Source: Macropodus opercularis (Eukaryota; Chordata; Actinopteri; Anabantiformes; Osphronemidae). From it: 64,000 nt of DNA. A model generated the notes under the pieces. That model worked only from the letters and a program-made list of their open reading frames with translations. It was not told the DNA's origin and searched no databases. The position numbers were made by a program, and so were the translations under genes. Position 1 is the first letter of the stretch; each line of letters begins with the position of its first letter. This document shows, in pieces, positions 24,200 to 35,800 of this stretch. The stretch spans positions 16,101,501 through 16,165,500 of the forward strand of contig CM061096.1 of NCBI GenBank assembly GCA_030770545.1, read 5' to 3'.

Positions 24200-26860
24200 T
24201 TTCCATAGCAACTCATCTCCTGTGGCATTTTGGGTATGGAGCAAAGTGGAGAGTCACCAGAACCGCAGTGATGCACAGAGGCCAGGACACAATGCTAAGT
24301 GCTCACGACATGAAAACGGAGGGAGATGGAACGACAGGAAGCGAGTGAGGCCATGAGGACATCGAGAGCAGATTTAAAATAGCTTGTGTTCAGGCTGAAG
24401 AGGTGACGCTTGGGCTCCACATGAGTGGGAAGAGAAATGACGCACACCTGACGACGATTAATTACAGGTTCAGTAAAAACACAACTTTGAATGTGAAGAC
24501 AATTTAATTGAGGTTGATTGCAGAGGTAAATAATTATGAATTAACCAAACATCAGGTGAAGTTGATCTTGTGAGTTGCAGCCAGCGTTTGTGTAGTGAAA
24601 GATTTGAGCAGTTCTCGTTTCATCCTGTGGCACTGATCCGCTGAGCGAGCAGGTGAAACGTGATGATACGTGGCTTCCCCTCCGCTTGTCACGAGCCAAC
24701 GCACAGAGAGGTGCTGCTCCCACGCTGCCTTCACATCCCAGACGGCCTCCGTCCTGGCTTCGCTTCAAGGATGTTTTCCTGCGTTGTCCCAGTTTAATAT
24801 TTACAAAGCATGTGTTCTTCCGCTCACACTGGACCAAACAATCCTTTCGTAACAGCACTGACATTTACAAAAATATTTCTCACGGTTAAGCCAAGTTGTT
24901 GAACAGCGACATCCATTTGTTTTTGCCTTTGATTAATTTATTTTTGCCTGACGTTCAGCCAGTGCTGTTCATTACACAGATCATTCAGCTGGTGATGTAA
25001 ATGTCACTGAAGAAGTGTTTCAAGCCACTGGTAACCTATTAGAAGTTGAATGAAACCAGAGGATTCTGTGTTTGTATAAAAGTAACCACAGTCATTAAAT
25101 GGATGTAAAAGGGTGAAAGTGCAAGGATGACACGACCAGGCAAAATGTTCCTCTAATGACTTGGAGAGTTTCCTTGTTCAAAGTTCTGAAGAAAACATTT
25201 GACTTGATTTGAACAAGGATAAAAACACGTAATCAGCCTCGGTTTAAAGTCGGTCCTCGTCAGCGCTGCCGGTCGTAGTTGCTCTGACGTGGTTTCCATG
25301 ATGCTGAAGTCTGACGCAGGTGTGAACGAGCAAAATGTCTCCCAGTGCAAAATAAACATATTTATTACTGTGTTGTTGGTCATAAATGATACTCACCCTG
25401 ACTGTGAGTCTGTCGCTCGGTTGTAATTTAGTTCACTGGCTCACAGGGCAAAGGTCTCTCATCCTTAGACTCTTCTGTCTTTCATTCTCTCTCTTGTTGT
25501 TTCTTCTTCGTTGTTTCCCCCTTTTAATCTGTTGCCGTCCTCTGCCGCCTCCTTCGCTGGCTATAATCCTGTCTGTGCGCTTTCTCTCACACCCCGGGCT
25601 GTAAATGCCGCGTCAGTCTCCCGTCCGCAGAGCAGGAGCGGTGGAGGTGAGGGAGAGGAAGAGAGGAGGAGGGAAAGAATGGAGAAGAAAGACAAAGAGC
25701 GAAGGAGGGGGGTTCTCTGAGCATCATCTCTGGACAAACTCTTGAGGAAAGCAGAGGAAGAGTCTGTTGCCTCAGCGGTGTCACTGATGGTTTCAGCCTC
25801 TTGTCACTGGTGGAGCAGGAAACACAGCCAGCGCACGTTTGTTGTGCTTAACGTGTAACTCGCTGTTAGATAAACCCTTGATTCTGAGTCTGCAGTTGCG
25901 ACCTGGCAAAGCATCTCTAAGGAGGAAACTCGCGAGTTTCAGACTCAGACAGTCTACAGTAGACTTTATTAAAATGATTAAAGACGTTCTAAGGTGAAAT
26001 AGACAGCAACTCAAACGCACCACAGCTCTGTCATAAGGTTTTGTGCTGTGGACAATTCAAACTTTCTTTGTCCTCAAACCAGATTCTGGTTTGAGTTTCT
26101 ATGGAAACCGCCATCATCTTTATCTCCTTCATGCCTGCCTCTCTCGCCCTCCTCTCCTTCTTTCTCCTGTCTAAACTTTCTAATTCTCTTCTTCTGAATA
26201 GAGATTGTGGGTGTTGAATCTGTCCACATGACAATTTCACAGAGGAGGAACAAGAAGGCGGACGGAGACGCGGCTCAGGCTGAACTTGGAGAGAGAAAGT
26301 AAACAGAAACTTCTAAAACAAGAGGTTCTCAGAGAGAATGTGAGAGGAGGAAGTAACACGTTTGGTTTGTTTGTCTCCTGCTGTAACGACACACAGTGAA
26401 CTTACAGTGAGTGAAGCTGCCTCTGGAGGCAGACGGACGCCTCAGCGCTGTGTGCGTGTATTAATAGAAACTAATCAGAGCCGTGTGTCAGATTAGTTCC
26501 CACAACCTTTTCCTCAGCATGTGTAAGTGGGAGCAGAGGACGTCCTGTACAGAGCATCAGCATGTCAGGCCTCATCAGATCGAATACACTGATGAATGAT
26601 AACATAATTCAGACGAACACTGCTGCTTAATGTGATTGGACAGTGATGAGGTCGCTTGGTGGCCTTTACTCTTGGTCGACACCTTCCTCTGTGACTTCTG
26701 TCCTGCTTTTGCTACATCTCATGGAAAAGAGTGAATTCAGCAAGAACGTAATAGATTCTTCTTCTGGTGCATTAGCTTAATGTGACAACATAAGCGTGTA
26801 ATACTTACATGCTAAACCTAGTTGCGTGTTTAATGAAGTGAACAGTAGCAGAAAAATCAA
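24200..26860. other. Intergenic DNA between kcnj4 and the tRNA gene
   Basis: Apart from the purine-rich open stretch at 25629-25720 (ending in a stop), no coding, RNA or repeat feature could be supported. Composition is ordinary for the window. Confidence 0.5.
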
Positions 26861-26865
26861 AAGTC

Positions 26866-26937
26866 AGGTTCCACCGAGATTTGAACTCGGATCGCTGGAT
26901 TCAGAGCCCAGAGTGCTAACCATTACACCATGGAACC
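26866..26937 (-). tRNA. tRNA-Gln (anticodon CTG)
   Basis: The reverse complement folds as a 72-nt tRNA without intron. The acceptor stem GGTTCCA pairs with TGGAACC, with T as discriminator. The D arm contains TGGTGTAATGGTTAGCA (box A) and the T arm GAGTTCAAATCTC (box B). The anticodon loop CTCTGAA gives CUG for glutamine. The anticodon stem CTGGG/TCCAG contains one G-U pair. A run of four T follows about seven bases after the gene on its strand, a normal Pol III terminator. Structure and terminator suggest an intact gene rather than a SINE head. Confidence 0.95.
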
Positions 26938-27443
26938 CACGCACGTCTGGGGGGGAAATTAAACTGTTATAAACATGTTGACACAGTGGAACTGGTGCCT
27001 TGGATCTGAGATTGACATGTTATTACAAACTGGACTCATTTTAATTTAAATTGTAGTCGCCTTTGAGGAGGACAAAACTATTTCCTGCTTCTTTGCTGAG
27101 CTGCTCTATTTGTTGAAGCTACTGTTTTAAGTCAAGTTGGATACAGGAAGTGAAGCAACAATGAAGGGTTGGGTTTAGCCTTTTAAATAAAATGTCGTGT
27201 TTTAAATCAAATGGCCTGACATGAATCAACACAGTTAAACGTGTCATTAAATGAATTATGAAGCTGGTGCTAAATATTACTATAAGCCTGTGCTATATTT
27301 GTTCTTTTCGTTGGGTAAAGTTTCGGCACAATGAGTTGAGCGAAAACTGCAACTCTTACTTTGAAGAACAAACAACGGAAGGTGTTACACATTCTTGATC
27401 CGGGCCAACTTGACATCGGTTCCTTCTGGCCCGAGCTGTCAGC

Positions 27444-27451
27444 CACGTCAC
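27444..27451 (-). promoter_or_regulatory. UPRE-like XBP1/ATF6 site upstream of kdelr3
   Basis: The plus strand reads CCACGTCA, the complement of TGACGTGG, the core of the unfolded-protein-response element. It sits about 200 bases before the kdelr3 start codon. KDEL receptors serve ER retrieval and are plausible targets of ER stress signalling, so the position is meaningful. No CCAAT-N9-CCACG (classic ERSE) was found. The motif is seen; its function is inferred. Confidence 0.4.
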
Positions 27452-27647
27452 CTCCTCTGAAATAACGCAGATGAGCTGCTGAGCGGAACCACAACGTTTT
27501 ACCTGCGTCTCTACGTGCGTCGGAGTAGAAGACGTTCGCTCCAGCTTTGTGTCGGCTTCACGCAGCTTGTGCTTGAGGCGGACCCGTGTCGACCAAGGCC
27601 CGTTAGGACTTTGATTTCGAACTATTCTCCGGCTGAACATAAACAAC

Positions 27648-29183
27648 ATGAATCTTTTCCGCCTGGCGGGCGACGTGTCGCATCTGGTGGCGATCATCAT
27701 CCTGCTGCTGAAGATCTGGAGGTCCCGGTCCTGCGCCGGTAAGTTCGCTGCTCCGTACTTTTTAGGCGCGTGCACGTCCAGCTGCGCAGCCCGGACGCAG
27801 CAGCGTCGTTGCCCCCGCATCCCAACGGGCGTCAGGTGTGTGGCCGCGGCCGCTCGCTGGTTGCTGGGACGTTGCAGGAGTTCGAGCTACGTGGCAGCGT
27901 GAACCTCAAGGCTCCACGTCCTCAAACGGGCTCCGCTGCGGCCACGAGCTGCTTAATGTCCGTCTCTGTTGTTTCTGTGTGCAGGCATCTCTGGGAAGTC
28001 TCAGGTGCTGTTTGCGCTCGTCTTCACCACCAGGTACCTTGACTTGTTCACAGTCTTCATTTCAGCCTACAACACAGTGATGAAGGTGAGAAATCACACA
28101 CACGTCTATTCACCTACTTTCTACTGGAAACTTGTTGACTCGACCACTGCTCAGTTAGACCAAGGGAACAGGCTTAAAGTCCAGACTATGACCCAAAGTC
28201 TGTGACCCCCCCCCCGCACACACGCACTCGCACACACGCACTCACACACACACTCGCACACACTCCGCTGTCAGCTGAACATCGGTGACTCCTGTGTATT
28301 TTGAAACTGCAGTAGATGCGTTTCTGGAGGTGAGAGCGGGCGTCTTGCAGGTCTTGTACCTGATAAAGTGGCTGCCGAGTGTGAGCGTTACTTCCAGAAG
28401 CGTCACATTCACAGCCGGTCTGTGACCTGCCCTCAGGTGGTGTTCCTGGCGCTGTCCTATGCCACCGTCTACCTGATCTACATGCGCTTCAGGAACTCGT
28501 ACGACTCGGAGAACGACACGTTCCGCGTGGAGTTCCTGTTGGTGCCGGTCATCGGGTTGTCCTTCCTGGAGAACTATTCTTTCACCCCACTGGAGGTAAG
28601 TAGGCGCTAACGGAGCGTGTTCACTGCTGTCCCGCCTTCTGGGTCGTTGCTGCTGGGTTTTAAAGGTTTCATTTCAGCAGTTCCATGTGTCTCCCTGTGA
28701 CTCCATCCAGATCCTGTGGACCTTCTCTATCTTCCTGGAGTCCGTGGCGATAATGCCGCAGCTCTTCATGATTACCAAGACGGGCGAGGCAGAGTCCATC
28801 ACCACCCACTACCTGTTCTTCCTGGGCCTCTACCGGGCCCTCTACATAGCCAACTGGGTGTGGCGTTACCACACCGAGGGCTTCTTCGATCAGATCGCTG
28901 TGGTGTCCGGTGTCGTGCAGACCATTTTCTACTGCGACTTCTTCTACCTTTACGTCACAAGGGGTGAGTCCAGACCCGTTTGGTAGCAGTAAATTTAGCA
29001 GTATTATCATTTATAGAAGTGCAGTCATATTGGAGCATTTCTGAGTCAACTGAGACGTGTGTTGTACTGAAAGATGTTCAGCTTCAGTCGTGTGCTTTCA
29101 AAGTGGCCTGTCTCTCTCTGTGCTCCGTCGTCCCTGCAGTGCTCAGAGGACGAGGAAAGATGTCCCTGCCGATGCCCGTGTAA
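27648..29183 (+). CDS. kdelr3: ER lumen protein-retaining receptor 3 (KDEL receptor)
   Basis: Five exons: 27648-27738, 27985-28085, 28437-28595, 28711-28963 and 29140-29183. They give 648 nt, 215 residues (214 in human KDELR3). The seven-membrane-segment ERD2 family is evident from the start [13 protein letters not shown] through [41 protein letters not shown] and [17 protein letters not shown] to the cytosolic tail ending KMSLPMPV. The receptor binds KDEL-ending ER proteins in the Golgi at low pH and returns them in COPI vesicles. The tail is the COPI-contact region. The neighbouring kcnj4 gives the same linkage as human KCNJ4-KDELR3, which is the main reason for choosing paralogue 3, since paralogues 1-3 are very similar. 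The GIMAP gene downstream converges on it. Confidence 0.93.
28206..28264 (+). repeat. Poly(C) and imperfect CA repeat in kdelr3 intron 2
   Basis: A run of C residues is followed by an interrupted (CA)n tract with CG interruptions. It is a low-complexity microsatellite between exons 2 and 3 of kdelr3. Confidence 0.85.
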
Positions 29184-29960
29184 GGCTGCGTCCGAGCCAC
29201 ACTCCCCTTGTACGTCCGTGAGCAGCGGCCTGACGGGCTGACATCCTCCCGCTGACCAAACCCAGTGCACGTCTAGGCAGTGAATTCTGAATTTCTGATC
29301 TGATTGTTGTGTGCACGCGAGCCTTCGTGTTGCAAGTGTGTGTGAGCGTAAATCTGGCGTCGTCATCAGACGCTTGTTATGTATGTGTGGGTTTTTGGTT
29401 TTGTTTTCAGTAGATGTAAGTAGAAGATCCAGGCAACTGAGTCGCCCTATGGAAGTGTCTTTACTTTCTCTTTATGTGCTGAAGGTGTCTGTGGCTTTAG
29501 AGAGCAGTAGAATGTCGGACCCACTAAAACGTTTCTGATTCTATGCACTCGCTCTACATTACTTATTACTACATTACTTTAACATGTTGCAGTTTCCCTG
29601 ATGACAAATGTTGTTGTGTTTTTATATTTGTACCGAAGCGTCTTCTTCCTTCCACACTCCCTGAATAGTTTACTGAACTCTACGCTGCCATGTATGATGT
29701 TGTTTGTATCTTTTGCATTTCAATGTGTCAACTGGGAAAAAGGGCTAAATATTCTGACACATCAAACCAAAGATGGAACAAAAAGTTAAGGAAACTTTTG
29801 TGTTTTGCGAGGAGTAAAAATGGGAAACAGCTCCAGGGTGTCTTCAGTTAATGAGAGTAACACTCAGAGAAGCTTAATTTTTCATATCCTTTAATATAAT
29901 GAGCTCAACGCGATGGTGTGGTTTTGTTCTTTGTTACCTCTCCACCTGGGCGGGATGTTT

Positions 29961-30017
29961 ACACACACACACAATTGTGTGTAACTTCACCCACACACAC
30001 ACACACACACACACACA
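29961..30017 (+). repeat. Split CA repeat with inverted GT arm
   Basis: A short (AC)n run at 29961-29973 is followed at once by AATTGTGTGT, its own complement. After a 16-base gap comes a longer (AC)n run to 30017. The first arm can form a small hairpin. It lies between the converging 3' ends of kdelr3 and the GIMAP-like gene. Confidence 0.85.
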
Positions 30018-30121
30018 ATATTGAGCGGTGGTGCATGAAGATAAAGCTTTTCTTGATGCAACAATGGAGGCAGTGACGTTTTTCTTGAGTCAAATCGTCG
30101 TGTCCTGGTTGAACACGTCGC

Positions 30122-31464
30122 TCAGCGCAGGAACGTTTTCCTGTGTTTGTACAGCACCTTGCCTCCCTCCCTCACCGCCCCTCCCACCACCTTGGCAGCT
30201 GAGCTGATGGAGAGCGGCGTTGCTGCCAGAGCAGCTGCTTTCTCCACCACCTTCGCCTTCTTTACCGCTTTCCCTTTGTCCTTCCCTACGATCCCTGCGC
30301 CCTCTGCTGCACCTTTGCCCAGCGCCGTCACCAGCTCGCGCCAGAACAGCCTCTCCATCCTCTTCCTGGCTTCTTCCTCCTCCTTCCTCCTCCGCTCGTC
30401 TTCCCTTCTTTTCTCTGCTGACTCTGGTCCGTTTTCCTCGTTGTCCTGACCCTTATGAGGGGACAGCTCACCTGCGTCTTCCAGGATTTTCTCCTGAGCC
30501 TCCTTTATGGCCCGCTCAGCCTCCTTAAACATCTCGTTGCTATAGCAACCTCCTCCGCTGTCCACCACAATCTTTTCCACTTTCTGCAGAAGCTCCGTGA
30601 CTTGACCTGGCTCCTGGTTACTGTTATCAAGGATGTGATATCCTCCCTGGCAGCTGCTGACGAGCTCGGACAACTCGTTGCTCTCCTGCAGGAAGTCCTC
30701 GATGCGTTTCCCCCGCAGCCGGTCTCCGCAGGTGAACAGCACCATGGTAAACCTGGAGGCTCCAGGCCCAAACGTAGCCTTGATCCATTCCAAGGCGTCT
30801 CTCTCCTCGGGGGTGAACCTGCCGGGCTGCAGGGTCACCAAGAAGGCGTGCGGTCCCGGAGAGGACAGGGCAACGCAGCGTCCCACCTCGGCCATGACCT
30901 CCTGATGTGCCAGGTGTGTGTGGGAGAAGCCGGGCGTGTCGACAACAGCGACGCTGCACCCGCTCACCGTCCCCGTCTGCCTCTCGCAGTGGGTGGTCAC
31001 GGAACAGGGGGAGGCGTCGACCCAGAAGGCCGGCCGGCCCAGGATGGTGTTTCCTGAGGAGCTTCTGCCTGTTCCTGTCCTCCCCAGCAGAACGATCCTC
31101 AGGGGCTCAGCCCCCGACAGAAGAGACGCGTCACAGGCTGTGAGAGAAGTACAGCAGCTTAAAGCGTTTATCCCCAAAACCACAGGGTTTTAATTTAAAA
31201 GCAGATTTAGTCTGATTCTTGAACAGATAAGTAGACGGAGGAAGAGCTGCTGTACCTCGTCCATAGTCATTCAGATTTTAAAGTCTAATATCTGTAACAT
31301 ATCATATCATAGGATTTTATACAGACCACGTCTAGTTCTACTTCTCTGCTATTATAAACTGTTATAGTTAACCAGATATTCCTGAAAAGCTGAGCTTTTG
31401 GGTCAGTCATGATCTCAGGAATTCACATACCTGCACGTGACGCAGCATTTTCAGATGACGTCAT
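30122..31464 (-). CDS. AIG1/GIMAP-family GTPase
   Basis: Two exons on the minus strand: 31464-31431 (ATG plus ten codons and one base) and 31137-30122. They join to 350 codons (349 aa). The main exon has no usable ATG and is preceded by a clear acceptor (TTCTCTCACAG). The short upstream exon supplies the ATG, a matching phase and a GTATGT donor. The AIG1 domain spans about residues 23-210: G1 GRTGTGRSSSGN at 29-40, G3 DTPG at 77-80, and the GIMAP-type G4 region FTCGD at 145-149. A charged Glu/Arg/Lys coiled coil and an Ala/Lys-rich tail follow. GIMAPs are GTP-binding proteins of membranes, mostly in lymphoid cells, that can form GTP-dependent oligomers. The usual P-loop lysine is Arg35 here. 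I cannot assign a specific GIMAP number, and fish members are not simple orthologues of mammalian ones. Confidence 0.85.
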
Positions 31465-31469
31465 CCCAA

Positions 31470-32830
31470 CGGACACTGCACAACAGCAATACTCGCTTTC
31501 ACGGTGTGCCAGCTTCTGCTGTCGGTGCGACACAGAAGATGCTTGAGCTTCCTCAGGACCACATCAGCATCAGAGCAGGCGGCTCCTCCTCCACCCGTGA
31601 CGTGAACTGGGCTGCAGGTCCTCGCGAGGTACGATTGTTCTTCCGGCGAAAACCTTCAAAATACTGGGATCAAACTGTCGCAACAAACAGAAATAATCAC
31701 TAGAGTTTAAATGTTACACCAGATGTCACTGTTGTTATTTGTAAATATTATGACTCGTAACGACTCGTATTTATTTAAGGTTATAATACAAAATTCTGAA
31801 TATTGTTTGGCTGTGTCGCAGCATTTTGCTTCGACCACTAGGGGGCAGTGAACACTCATAAATCTCATTAAACTTTAATTTAAACGTCATTAATTTAACT
31901 TCATTTCATTTCGTCATCACAAAATCGTACCTCGACTAAGGGGGAAATAAATTAATGAAAATGCTCTTTATTAGAATATTATTAGATTCAACCTCGTATC
32001 CCACACGTTTCTAACAGGGAGAACGTGATCAATTACACTGTCACATATAATGTCTGCACTACACAAAACACGTCCCTGTGTCTTTGCTCTGTCATAAAGA
32101 TGACGTGATTAACGTGGTAATTTACTTATCCCCAGCTGTTTTGCATATATAAAATTAATAACCACACATCTTAAAGACCCTGCATGACTAAACTGACATT
32201 TTTAATCATTCTTAGATTAGGTTTGGCCTCATCATGGCAGGTGGCACCAGGGCCTTCATGCACAGTCTGCATGAAGTTCCCACACAACCACGAGAAGGCA
32301 TCTAATTAGCGAGAATAATGGAAAACACTTGTTTCACTGTCTGCAGTGTCTGAATCTCGAAGTCGAGTAGGAGTAAAACCAAAAGATGTGACTGAAAGAC
32401 AACTGACATAAATACACACATTTGTTTCTAAACCGAAACTGAAATCAAACTTTTAGACGCTTTATGTTTCTAAATAGGTGAATTCAGGAAATGGAATGTA
32501 ACAACTTTTTAAATGTAAACTTCAATCTAAAAACACAAGACAGAGACTGAATACTGTCTGAGGAATCATCCACTTAGAATAGTTAATGTTTAATGAGTTT
32601 GTTTACTGGCGAAAGCAGTAATTTAGCTTTGTGCTGTAGTGACTGAAGGATTTTCAAGTCATAAAAGCTGTTTCTATGGCTTAGTTCAGCCTAGTGAGAG
32701 CATCTAACGGACTGAATGTTAAAAGACACTACAGGCCCGGAAATGTGCAAAACACAGAAGTGAGTCTAGGAATGTTTTCTTAAAGTCTAGTTTGTGTCCA
32801 CACATCGTCAGTTGTAACTGTTCCTTGGCC
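31470..32830. other. Intergenic DNA between GIMAP-like and ANKFN1-like genes
   Basis: The first 200 bases (31470-31670) are the probable promoter of the minus-strand GTPase, with a CGGAAG ETS-like core near 31640. The remainder is AT-rich and holds no supportable exon or repeat. Part of it may be 3' flank of the ANKFN1-like gene only if that gene uses a distant polyadenylation signal. Confidence 0.5.
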
Positions 32831-32835
32831 TGATA

Positions 32836-35800
32836 TCAGGACGAGCAGTTGGACGGCCGGTCCCACTCCACCTGGCTTCTCACCAGAGGGCACGCTGCTT
32901 TGCTGGAGACCTGCTGAACGTCTGTCTCGCTCTCAAATGTCTCCGTCCTGCTGCTACAGAACAGGGTTGAATTCTCCAAGTCCCCGATTCCCAGCCCGAA
33001 GCTCTCCAGCATGTGCATCACTGAGGATGTGGACGGGCCACTGGGGGTCTCCTCCTCAATGATACTCAGCCCGGGCAAGATGTCGACCAACTCGGCCAGC
33101 TCCATCGGCCGTATTACCTCAGTGATGCTGGCAGGAAAGTCCGGCTCTGTGCCGTAGGACTGATGCCCGTCCAGGTCCGTAAACTGTGCAACAGCAGGAA
33201 GCTCGAGTCCGATCGAAGGGCTCGCGCATCCTGAATCCGTCTGACTACTGCTCGTCAACTCTACCGCCGACTGGGCTGTGACGTCGACAGGATACCCTCC
33301 CTTTGCTACGCCATCCACCGTCACCGCCACAGCCTCTTCAGAGACAGCCGCGATTCCTGATAGAGCGGAGGCGTCGTTTGGCTTTGGTTCACTCACTGGA
33401 AAGAAACAAAGGAAGGTCACGACCTTGTCCCGTGATGGTGATTCAGGCTCTATTTCATACGCAGCACAGACCCAGCTTGAACAGAGTCATCCGGATCCCC
33501 GTACCTCTGACGGCTCTCTGCGCTGGTGTTCGGCTGGGCCACGTCAGTCTGCAGGTCAAACTCGCCTCCCCGTCCTCGCCGTCAGGCCGCAGTGGGGGGT
33601 CTCCTCCCATCACCAGGCCTAAGGGCACTGCCCCCACCCACTGCTTGGAGCGAACGCACTGCAGACAGTCCATAATCCAGCGGGCGTCCCTCCACACCAC
33701 GTCCAGACGCTGATGAAACGAGGAGCAACGAGGAGAAAAAGTTACAGGTCTGTAGGTGAAACCATTAAATATTAGGATTACACTTTAATCAAATGGTGAA
33801 ATCACAGAAGATGAAGGATTAATGCAACAGACTGTAACCGGTCTTCCTTTCATGGCCTTACACTGGAAAGCTCTGCGATGTGGTTCAGGCGCTCTCGGGC
33901 TTCCTGCACCTCCTTGGTGTCCAGCGCCTCCCTCAAGGCCTGCTGGGCCAGATGAGTGTCCAGCTCCAGCCTCACCCAGGCCTGGCAGTACTGGGACAGG
34001 AACTCCCGTTCGTAGGTCCAGAAGTGAACTGGCGACGAGGGCAGAGTTAAAGCAGAGCAAAGAGAAGCTGAACGTGGGAGTTTCCAAAAACGGTGTTCAA
34101 CTGGAAGCAAATCCTACTATGGAATAAATGCGATCGAAGCATCTAATTAGAAACGCGAACACAATAAATGTGTCTCCGCTTTATAAACAAAGCTCCAGTC
34201 TAGCAGTGGTTAAAAAGCATTTTACGAGGATTTATTTAAAGTCTGTCCTTTAATTCCTGTGGAGATATGTCTCGCTTCACCTCTCCCTGGTTTCATGTGA
34301 GACGTTAGTTTTCCAACTTCAAAGTGGTGGCGGACTCCCCGCTGTTCTAAGCAACACGACGTTACCCGCCAGGCAGCTTATCCCCAGCTCAGCGTCCCAC
34401 CGTCACAGTGGGATCGCAATTGTGCAAGAAGCAGAGAGACGCTTAAACAGGCTCATTCAATCACTGCCTAGCAATAAATACAGTCCGAAATGAAGGAAAC
34501 ATGGATCTATGTCGTTTTAACACCACTTTTATAAATGGACCCTTGATCTGAAAATCTGCAGGACGGTTTTAGGCAGGTGTGAAAAATGCTGTAAACAACG
34601 AATGTTTAACATTATTTTCATAGATGAACCAAATGCAGTGAATGAACAGCAGAGAGTCTAAATCCCATCAGTATTTGCTGTGACCATCCTTCAAACAGCA
34701 GCAGATCTTCCAGGTTCACAGTGTTTGGAGGAACTGGGCTGTAGGTTGTTCAACATCTAGAGAACCAACCTCAGATCTTCTGTGGATGCAGGGTTTCTAC
34801 ATCCTTCTGTCTCTGCATCATCCCAGACTCACATGATGCTGAGACCAGGGCTCTGTGGGGCCAAGCATCACCTCCAGCAGTGACGCAGTAACCAAAGATT
34901 GATTTACAGCCTTTTTTCATACCTGCCTAAAACTGTTGTTGTATATCTGGACGCTAATTTGAGTGTTTGAGTGTGGATTTCAGATGTTCACGTACCCAGC
35001 TCAAAGACCTGCAGGGGCATGGTGAGGCCCGGCTCCTTGGTCCCCACCAGAGGCCAGTAGCTGGAGCTGAAGTCCTCGCTGGGAGGCAGCAGCAGCAGCA
35101 TGGACACCTTGTCTCCAAACTGCAGCAGCTGCTGGGTGTACACACCGTACTGATAGGCCTGTCAGAGACGCACGTCAGTATGATAATAAAAGCACCTTCG
35201 CTGTCTGTCCAGCCTAGGAAACACTTTACCCTGTAGAGGGGGATGTTGAGCTTCGTCAGGAGATGCGTGACTGCTGCTCTCAGACACCTGACGAACTCGA
35301 CCGGCTCGTCGTTCTCCGCCGAGCTCTCGCCATCGCTGCTCGCCGGGTTCTGACCTCTGCCACTGGCCGCGGCGTAAACGTGACTCTGGAGCCAAGCCCA
35401 CTCCTCTCTGCCACACAGATGGACCCGGTTAACGGAGGCCCCAGTGCATCCTGTTCCGACCCATCAAATGTTCCGACCCTGTTACCTGGACACGTGGGCG
35501 TTGAGTCGGACCCGTGTGTGGCAGAGCACATTGGGCAGCCTCTGGGGCACCAGGACCCTGATCTGTTCCACCGAGCTGCAGAGTTTCAGGATGCCCACGT
35601 ACAGACCCGGCTGGGCTCGCAGAACACTGCGCCTGTGGAACGACAGCTTCTCCTGGCGAAGACACGGGAACACAAGAAATGGCTGGATGTACATTTGAGA
35701 CATTTCTATAGAGTTAATTGGGTTTTGCCTTGATAAATTAATTCCACTACATGTTCAGGGTTATTTCAGAAAGAAACACAAGAGCAATCAAGTCAATGCA

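Noticed and set aside
25511..25720. Purine-rich open frame ending in a charged tail
   Set aside because: Composition-driven Glu/Arg/Lys repeats; an acceptor-like CCGTCCGCAG precedes it, but no upstream exon in matching context was established. Kept only as a possible partner of the orphan exon.
30455..31057. 200-residue plus-strand frame opposite the GIMAP-like gene
   Set aside because: Antisense of the AIG1 domain exon; composition follows the complement of the GTPase codons.
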